NCBI RefSeq assembly: GCF_003355155.1
Contig: NZ_CP031320.1
Coordinates: forward strand, 5,075,367 to 5,139,366
DNA: 64,000 nt
Origin: Streptomyces armeniacus
GTDB taxonomy: Bacteria; Actinomycetota; Actinomycetes; Streptomycetales; Streptomycetaceae
Direction: 5' to 3'
Numbering within the stretch: position 1 is the stretch's first letter; each line of letters starts with the position of its first letter. The translations under genes were made by a program, and so were the position numbers. The notes under the pieces were generated by a model, which saw nothing but the letters and a program-made list of their open reading frames with translations, ran no database searches and was not told the origin of the DNA. This document shows, in pieces, positions 58,739 to 64,000 of this stretch.

Positions 58739-59665
58739 GTGCGCACCTTTTTCATCCGCCGCCTGCTGGAGGCGGTGATCGTCTTCTTCGGCGTCACCCT
58801 GGTCATCTACTCCATGGTGTACGCCCTCCCCGGCGACCCGATCGCGGCCCTCGCCGGGGACCGGCCGCTGGCGCCCAGCGTGGTCCGCTCGCTGCGCGAG
58901 CAGTACCACCTGGACGAGCCGCTGCTCGCGCAGTACGGGCACTACCTCGCCGGGGTCGTACAGGGCGATCTGGGCAGCGACTTCACCGGCCGTGCCGTCG
59001 CCGAGCAGATGGCCGACCGCTGGCCGGTGACCGTACGGCTGGCCCTCACCGCCTGGTTCATCGAGGCGGTCGTCGGCATCGGGCTCGGCGTGCTCGCCGC
59101 GCTGCGCCGGCGCACCTGGACGGACCGGCTGGTGCTGGCGTTCACCATCGGGGCGGTGTCCGTGCCCGTGTTCGTCCTGGGGTACACCGCCCAGGTGATC
59201 TTCGGCGTACGGCTCGGCTGGTTCCCGGTCGCCGGGGACGCGGCGGGCTGGCCGTCGAGCTACTTCCTGCCGGCGCTGGTCGTCGCCGCGTTCGGTCTCG
59301 CGTCCGTGTCCCGGCTGGTACGGGCCGAGGTGATCGACAACCTGCGGGCGGACTACGTACGCACCGCGACCGCCAAGGGCCTCAGCGGACGCCGCACGCT
59401 CGTCGTCCACGTGCTGCGCAACTCCCTGATCCCCGCCGTCACTTATCTCGCCGTCGACCTGGGCTACCTGCTCGGCGGCACCGTGCTCATCGAGGGCGTC
59501 TTCAATCTGCCCGGCATCGGCCAGCTGCTGTTCCAGTCCATCCGGAACCACGCCGGGCCCACGGTCGTCGGGGTCTCCACCGCGCTGATCCTGATCTTCC
59601 TGGCCGTGAGCGTGCTGGTCGACCTCCTCAACAGCCTTCTGGACCCGAGGATCCGCCGTGACTGA
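58739..59665 (+). CDS. dppB: Peptide ABC transporter permease DppB
   Basis: Inner-membrane permease of 308 aa with six helices. The start FIRRLLEAVIVFFGVTLVIYSMVYALPGDP is typical of DppB/OppB; the EAA-type loop is DYVRTATAKGLSGRRTLVVHVLRNSLIPAVTYL, and the end VLVDLLNSLLDPRIRRD is family-standard. GTG 58739 follows GGGAGGGAG. It forms the channel with DppC; the stop overlaps the dppC start (GTGACTGA). Confidence 0.94.
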   Translation: MRTFFIRRLLEAVIVFFGVTLVIYSMVYALPGDPIAALAGDRPLAPSVVRSLREQYHLDEPLLAQYGHYLAGVVQGDLGSDFTGRAVAEQMADRWPVTVRLALTAWFIEAVVGIGLGVLAALRRRTWTDRLVLAFTIGAVSVPVFVLGYTAQVIFGVRLGWFPVAGDAAGWPSSYFLPALVVAAFGLASVSRLVRAEVIDNLRADYVRTATAKGLSGRRTLVVHVLRNSLIPAVTYLAVDLGYLLGGTVLIEGVFNLPGIGQLLFQSIRNHAGPTVVGVSTALILIFLAVSVLVDLLNSLLDPRIRRD

Positions 59666-60599
59666 CACCACGACCCACCACGCATCCCACACCGGGAAGG
59701 CGCCGGCGGGCGACGCGGGCCGCGGCCTGCCGGAGAGCGGCGGCAGCGCCTGGCACGAGCTGCGCCGCCGGCCGATGTTCCACGTCACCGCCGGCTGCCT
59801 GCTGCTGCTCGCGGTCATGGCGGTGGCGCCGGGCCTGTTCTCCGGCTGGTTCGGGCACGGCGATCCGCGGGCGTGCGATCTCGGCCGCAGTTCGCAGGGG
59901 CCGTCCGCGGGGCACCCGTTCGGCTTCGACATGCAGGGCTGCGACCTGTACGCGAACGTCGTACACGGCGCCGGCGCCTCCCTCGGCGTCGGGCTGCTCG
60001 CCACCGCGTGCAGCCTGGCCATCGCGCTCGTGCTCGGCTGTCTGGCCGGGATGTCGGGGCGCGTCGTGGACAGCGTGATCGCGCGGCTGACCGACGTCTT
60101 CCTCGGCTTCCCGTTCCTGCTCGGCGCGATCGTGGTGCTGAACAGCGTCACCACCCGGAACGTCACGTCGGTCGCGCTGGCCCTGGCCCTGTTCGGCTGG
60201 GCGCCGATGACCCGCGTCGTACGGGCGTCGGTGCGCTCGGCCCGCGAGGCCGACTACGTGCTGATGTCCCGCACCCTGGGCGCCGGCGAGTGGCACATCG
60301 TCCGCAGGCACGTCCTGCCGCACATCCTCACGCCGGTGCTGGTCATCGCGTCCATCACGGTCGGCGGGGTGGTCGTGGCCGAGGCGGGGCTGACGTTCCT
60401 CGGGGTGGGCATGCAGTCGCCGTCCATCTCGTGGGGCCTGCAACTCGCGGGCGCGCAGAGCTCGTTCTCGGCGCATCCGCATCTGCTGATCTTCCCCGGC
60501 CTGTTCCTGTCCTTCACGGTGTTCGCGCTGATCGCGTTCGGCGACACGGTGCGCGACGCACTCGATCCGCGAGCCCGCCGACCACGGAGTGCCCAGTGA
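59658..60599 (+). CDS. dppC: Peptide ABC transporter permease DppC
   Basis: Permease of 313 aa with six helices (LRRRPMFHVTAGCLLLLAVMAVAPGLF to LFLSFTVFALIAFGD). The HPFGFDMQGCDLYANVVHGA loop is the DppC signature (normally HPLGTDxxGRD) and here has a Gly-Phe-Asp-Met variation. The EAA loop is EADYVLMSRTLGAGEWHIVRRHVLPHI. It starts at GTG 59658 within the dppB stop and ends in a GTGA overlap with dppD. Confidence 0.93.
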   Translation: MTDTTTHHASHTGKAPAGDAGRGLPESGGSAWHELRRRPMFHVTAGCLLLLAVMAVAPGLFSGWFGHGDPRACDLGRSSQGPSAGHPFGFDMQGCDLYANVVHGAGASLGVGLLATACSLAIALVLGCLAGMSGRVVDSVIARLTDVFLGFPFLLGAIVVLNSVTTRNVTSVALALALFGWAPMTRVVRASVRSAREADYVLMSRTLGAGEWHIVRRHVLPHILTPVLVIASITVGGVVVAEAGLTFLGVGMQSPSISWGLQLAGAQSSFSAHPHLLIFPGLFLSFTVFALIAFGDTVRDALDPRARRPRSAQ

Positions 60600-61636
60600 C
60601 GATACGGACCCCCCAGCACCCCGGCACCGCCCCGGCGGGCAGCGCGACACTCCTCGATGTCGAGGGCCTGACCGTCGACGTGCTCTCCGGCGGCGGCCAC
60701 CGCCGCGTCGTCGACGGGGTGACGCTGGCCCTGCGGGAACGCGAAACCCTGGCGCTCATCGGCGAGTCCGGCTCCGGCAAGAGCATGACGGCGATGGCCG
60801 TCATGGGCCTGCTCGCCCCCGACACCGCACGGGTCGGCGGCAGCGTACGGCACCGGGGCACGGATCTGCTGCGGCTGCCGCCCGACGAGCTGCGCGCCCG
60901 CCGCGGCAAGCACGTCGCCATGGTGTTCCAGGACGCGCTGTCCGCCCTCAACCCGACCCTGACGGTGGGCTTCCAGATCGCGGAGACCATCCGCGCGCAC
61001 GAGAACGCCACCCGCAGGCAGGCCCGCGCCCGCGCCGTCGAACTGATGGGACGGGTGCGCATCCCCGACCCCGCCCGCCGCTACCACGACTATCCGCACC
61101 AGTTCTCCGGCGGCATGCGGCAGCGCATCATGATCGCCATGGCCGTCGCGCTCACCCCCGACGTGCTGATCGCCGACGAACCCACGACCGCCCTCGACGT
61201 GACCGTGCAGGCGCAGATCATGGAGCTGCTCGCCGGACTCCGCGCCGAGACCGGCTCCGCCCTGCTGCTGATCACCCACGACCTCGGGGTCGCCGCGGGC
61301 GCCGCCGACCGCGTCGCGATCATGTACGCGGGGCGGCTCGTCGAGGCGGGCCCCGTGCTGCCGCTGTACGAGCGCCCCGCCCACCCGTACACGCGCGGCC
61401 TGCTGGACGCCGTGCCGCGGCTCGACGCGGCGCTCGACGGGCTCGCCCCCATCCCCGGCGCGCCCCCGCCGCCGGGCCGTCCGCCCGAGGGGTGCGCGTT
61501 CCATCCCCGCTGCCCCGCCGCGCAGTCCCGCTGCCTGCGGGAGACGCCCGTACTGCTGCCCGCCGCGCCGGACCGGCTCGTCGCCTGCCACCACCCGCTG
61601 GGGCAGCCCAACACCCCGGAGGCCGCTCGTGGTTGA
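60596..61636 (+). CDS. dppD: Peptide ABC transporter ATP-binding protein DppD
   Basis: ABC ATPase of 346 aa energising peptide import. Walker [11 protein letters not shown]-loop [10 protein letters not shown], signature [14 protein letters not shown], Walker [14 protein letters not shown], and the switch His in [10 protein letters not shown] are intact. The C-terminal oligopeptide-family extension has [15 protein letters not shown], the possible Fe-S or regulatory cysteine cluster. It forms a heterodimer with DppF, whose start overlaps its stop. Confidence 0.94.
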   Translation: MTIRTPQHPGTAPAGSATLLDVEGLTVDVLSGGGHRRVVDGVTLALRERETLALIGESGSGKSMTAMAVMGLLAPDTARVGGSVRHRGTDLLRLPPDELRARRGKHVAMVFQDALSALNPTLTVGFQIAETIRAHENATRRQARARAVELMGRVRIPDPARRYHDYPHQFSGGMRQRIMIAMAVALTPDVLIADEPTTALDVTVQAQIMELLAGLRAETGSALLLITHDLGVAAGAADRVAIMYAGRLVEAGPVLPLYERPAHPYTRGLLDAVPRLDAALDGLAPIPGAPPPPGRPPEGCAFHPRCPAAQSRCLRETPVLLPAAPDRLVACHHPLGQPNTPEAARG

Positions 61637-62651
61637 GACCCTGAAGACGGCGACCGGCACCCCGCTGCTGGAGGCGCGCGGGCTGGTCAAGCACTACAGC
61701 GCGGGCCTGGGCCGGCGGCGCGCCACGGTACGGGCGGTCGACGGCGTCGACCTCGTGCTGCGGGAGCGCTCGACGCTGGGCCTGGTCGGCGAGTCCGGCT
61801 GCGGGAAGTCCACCCTCGTACGGCTGCTGATGGCGGTGGAGCAGCCGACGGCGGGCACCGTACGGCTCGGCGACCGCGAACTGCTCGCCCTGCCGCGCGC
61901 GGAGCTGCGCCGGCGCCGGCGCGACATCCAGATGGTGATGCAGGACCCGTATGCCGCGCTGAACCCGCGGATGACGGCCGGGGAGATCGTACGGGAGCCG
62001 CTGGACATCCACGGCGACCTCGTGCCGTCGGCCCAGCGCCCCGCCCGCGTACGGGAGTTGCTGGAGATGGTCGGGCTCGACGCGGGGCACGCGGGGCGCA
62101 GGCCGCACCAGTTCTCCGGCGGGCAGCTCCAGCGCATCGGGATCGCGCGGGCGCTGGCGCTGCGGCCGCGCGTCCTGGTGTGCGACGAGCCGGTGTCGGC
62201 GCTGGACGTGTCGGTGCAGGCGCAGGTGATCACGCTGCTGCGGGAGCTCCAGCGGGAGTTCGGGCTGTCCATCGTGTTCATCGCGCACGACCTGGCCGTC
62301 GTACGGCAGATCGCCGACGAGGTCGCGGTGATGTACCTGGGCCGGATCGTCGAACAGGGCAGCCGGGACACCGTGTACGCGGCGCCCGCGCACCCGTACA
62401 CCCGCGCGCTGCTGTCCGCGGCGCCCGACCCGGACCCGCGCAACCGCGCGGGCGGCGGGCCGGGCGGCGGCCGGATCGTGCTGGAGGGCGATCCGCCCGA
62501 CCCCAGCAGCCCGCCCGGAGGCTGCCCCTTCCACACCCGCTGCTGGAAGCGCCAGGACGTGTGCACCCGGGAGCGGCCGCCGCTGGAGCCCGCGGGCCCG
62601 GGACGGGGCCGCGCCGCCTGCCACTTCCCCGAGCCCGCCGCCGCGGAGTGA
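61629..62651 (+). CDS. dppF: Peptide ABC transporter ATP-binding protein DppF
   Basis: Second ABC ATPase, 340 aa. Walker [11 protein letters not shown]-loop [10 protein letters not shown], signature [16 protein letters not shown], Walker [16 protein letters not shown], His switch FIAHDLAV, and C-terminal [18 protein letters not shown] 61629 overlaps dppD by eight bases. Both ATPases being present sets this operon apart from the ATPase-less sugar system at 45-49 kb. Confidence 0.94.
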   Translation: MVETLKTATGTPLLEARGLVKHYSAGLGRRRATVRAVDGVDLVLRERSTLGLVGESGCGKSTLVRLLMAVEQPTAGTVRLGDRELLALPRAELRRRRRDIQMVMQDPYAALNPRMTAGEIVREPLDIHGDLVPSAQRPARVRELLEMVGLDAGHAGRRPHQFSGGQLQRIGIARALALRPRVLVCDEPVSALDVSVQAQVITLLRELQREFGLSIVFIAHDLAVVRQIADEVAVMYLGRIVEQGSRDTVYAAPAHPYTRALLSAAPDPDPRNRAGGGPGGGRIVLEGDPPDPSSPPGGCPFHTRCWKRQDVCTRERPPLEPAGPGRGRAACHFPEPAAAE

Positions 62652-62685
62652 CCCGCTCCACGCAGAACCCGGACCAGGAGAGCAC

Positions 62686-63303
62686 GTGCTGCAGCAGAAG
62701 ATCTTCGAAGTGACCGACCCGCGGCAGATCCGCGACCTCGTACGGAGCCACTCCTGGGCCACCCTGGTCAGCCACACACCGGCGCGCGGGCTGGTCGTCT
62801 CGCATCTGCCGGTGCTCGTCGAGGACGGGCCAGGCATCGCCCTGACGGGCCATCTCGCGGCGGCCGACGCGGAGTTCCACGAACTCGGCGCGCACGACGT
62901 GGTGGTCGTCGTGCAGGGCCCGCAGGGCTACATCTCCCCCACCTGGTACGGCAACGCACCGCACGTGCCCACCTGGAACTTCGTCGTGGTCCACGTGCAC
63001 GGCCGCCCCGAACTCCTCGCGCCCGAGCCGACGTACGACGTACTGTCCGACACCGTGGACCACTTCGAGCAGCACTTCGCCGAACCGTGGACGCTGGACC
63101 GGGCCGGCGGCTACGCGCGCCGGATCGCCTCCGGCGTACGCGGCTTCCGGCTGCCCGCCGGCCGCGTCACGGCCAAGGCGAAGCTCAGCCAGGACGAACC
63201 CGCTGAGGTCGCCGAGCGCGTCGCCGACGCGCTCACCGCCGACCAGCCCTGGGCGCGGCCCGAACTCGCCCACGCCATGCGCACCGTGGAGCGGCGGCCG
63301 TGA
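62686..63303 (+). CDS. PaiB-like FMN-binding protein
   Basis: Split-barrel flavin-binding protein of 205 aa. VSHTPARGLVVSHLPVLVEDG, ISPTWYGNAPHVPTWNFVVVHVHG and VRGFRLPAGRVTAKAKLSQD are PaiB landmarks. PaiB was first described as a negative regulator of proteases in Bacillus, but the direct role is unresolved; an FMN-dependent redox function is equally possible. GTG 62686 lies 35 bases after dppF. The stop overlaps the next gene, keeping it in the peptide-uptake operon. Confidence 0.9.
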   Translation: MLQQKIFEVTDPRQIRDLVRSHSWATLVSHTPARGLVVSHLPVLVEDGPGIALTGHLAAADAEFHELGAHDVVVVVQGPQGYISPTWYGNAPHVPTWNFVVVHVHGRPELLAPEPTYDVLSDTVDHFEQHFAEPWTLDRAGGYARRIASGVRGFRLPAGRVTAKAKLSQDEPAEVAERVADALTADQPWARPELAHAMRTVERRP

Positions 63304-64000
63304 CGGGCCCGTACGGCGCCGCGGCCGAACCGCCCCGCTCCCTGCGCCGGGTGCGGCTCGGCGCCGGAGGGCCGCTGTGCGACGTACGCCTTGAGGGCGG
63401 CCGCGTGCACGGCATACGGGCGCACGGGGCGCCGCAGCGCGACTGGGAGCCGTCCGTGGACCTCGAAGGGCGCATCCTGCTGCCCGGGTTGTGGGACGCG
63501 CACGTGCACATCGTGCAGTGGGCGGCCGCGCGCCGCCGGCTGGACCTGGCCGGGCTGCCGTCGGCCTCCGCCGCGGCGGAGGCCGCCCGCGGCCACGCGG
63601 CGGGGCTGGAGCCGGGCACGCCGCTGATCGGCTACGGCTTCCGGGACGGCCTGTGGCCGGACGCCCCGCACCGGGACCTGCTGGACGCCGCGACCGGTGC
63701 GCGGGCGGCGCTCCTCGTCAGCGGCGACCTGCACGCAGTCTGGCTCAACTCGGCCGCGCTGGCCCTGCTCGGACGCGACGGGCACCCGACCGGGCTGCTG
63801 CGCGAAACGGAGGCGCTGGAGGCCACGGAGCGGCTGGCCACGGCGGACACGCCCACCTCCGACGAGTGGGTCGCGCAGGCGTGCGCGGCCGCGGCGCGGC
63901 GCGGGGTCACCGGCATCATCGACTTCGAGTACGCGGACAACCTCACCGACTGGACGCGGCGGATGGCCACCGGGCGGATACCGCTGCGCGTCGCGGCGGC
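63300..64000 (+). CDS. Amidohydrolase family protein (3' end outside window)
   Basis: Metal-dependent hydrolase of the amidohydrolase-3 type; about 233 codons are visible. The N-terminal beta-domain leads to ILLPGLWDAHVHIVQWAAA, whose HxH binds the first metal; LLVSGDLHAVWLNSAALALLG is the conserved second motif. GTG 63300 overlaps the PaiB-like stop (GTGA), so it belongs to the peptide operon. It may hydrolyse N-acyl or cyclic amide products from imported peptides; the substrate cannot be told. Confidence 0.88.
   Translation, partial: MTGPYGAAAEPPRSLRRVRLGAGGPLCDVRLEGGRVHGIRAHGAPQRDWEPSVDLEGRILLPGLWDAHVHIVQWAAARRRLDLAGLPSASAAAEAARGHAAGLEPGTPLIGYGFRDGLWPDAPHRDLLDAATGARAALLVSGDLHAVWLNSAALALLGRDGHPTGLLRETEALEATERLATADTPTSDEWVAQACAAAARRGVTGIIDFEYADNLTDWTRRMATGRIPLRVAA

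Overview
The window is about 70% GC with GTG starts, many four-base start/stop overlaps (ATGA, GTGA, TTGA) and recurring CGTACGG words. Together with actinomycete families such as DUF839, ROK and FCD-type GntR regulators, MsiK-style ABC operons that lack an ATPase, and a probable bldA-dependent TTA codon, this points to a Streptomyces or close relative. I see no tRNA, rRNA, CRISPR array or phage.

Layout. 1-16.9 kb is mostly housekeeping and general metabolism on the minus strand: an enoyl-CoA hydratase (cut by the window edge), a secreted NlpC/P60-like hydrolase, the arginine deiminase pair arcA/arcB, the RNA repair pair hen1/pnkp, a homocysteine methyltransferase with an LLM flavin enzyme, a MazG-like protein coupled to an ATPase, then a ROK regulator and a GH13 glucosidase on the plus strand. 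17.1-27.1 kb is a sugar-acid island. One long minus-strand operon (Nramp-like carrier, small membrane protein, FAH hydrolase, IlvD/Edd dehydratase, lutA-lutB-lutC) is divergent from a GntR regulator and an L-fuconate dehydratase. With the aldo/keto reductase at 52-53 kb (L-fucose dehydrogenase type) this makes most of a non-phosphorylated L-fucose route ending in pyruvate plus L-lactate, with LutABC oxidising the lactate. The keto-deoxy-fuconate dehydrogenase is not in the window.

27.2-40 kb holds a secreted HExxH protease, several regulator/target pairs (GntR with a nitrilase, GntR with an MFS pump, LysR with an EamA exporter), an acyl-CoA synthetase, a broken DHA2 transporter, a binding-protein-like protein without a signal peptide, an AadA-type aminoglycoside nucleotidyltransferase and a sulfatase. 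40-44.5 kb is an arsenic cluster: arsC divergent from arsR-acr3, then two divergent flavoproteins sharing an ArsR-like operator. It ends at a decay patch (44.5-45.6 kb): an IS630-like miniature element inserted at the stop codon of the last ars-linked gene, then remnants of a PobA-type hydroxylase and an NlpC/P60 protein.

45.7-50.6 kb is a sugar ABC operon (PhyH-type dioxygenase, binding protein, two permeases, no ATPase) under a divergent AraC regulator. 50.7-54.2 kb carries a DUF839/PhoX-like protein, the aldo/keto reductase behind a striking perfect palindrome, and an S66 peptidase. 54.2-64 kb has a GbsR/MarR-type regulator fused to a transposase-derived domain, divergent from a peptide-uptake operon (OppA-like lipoprotein with a TTA codon, M14 peptidase, DppB/C/D/F, PaiB-like flavoprotein, amidohydrolase running off the window).

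The most unusual items are the regulator-transposase fusion at 54230-55324, the Nramp homologue that has lost both metal-binding motifs inside the fuconate operon, and the miniature IS630-like element placed exactly on a stop codon.
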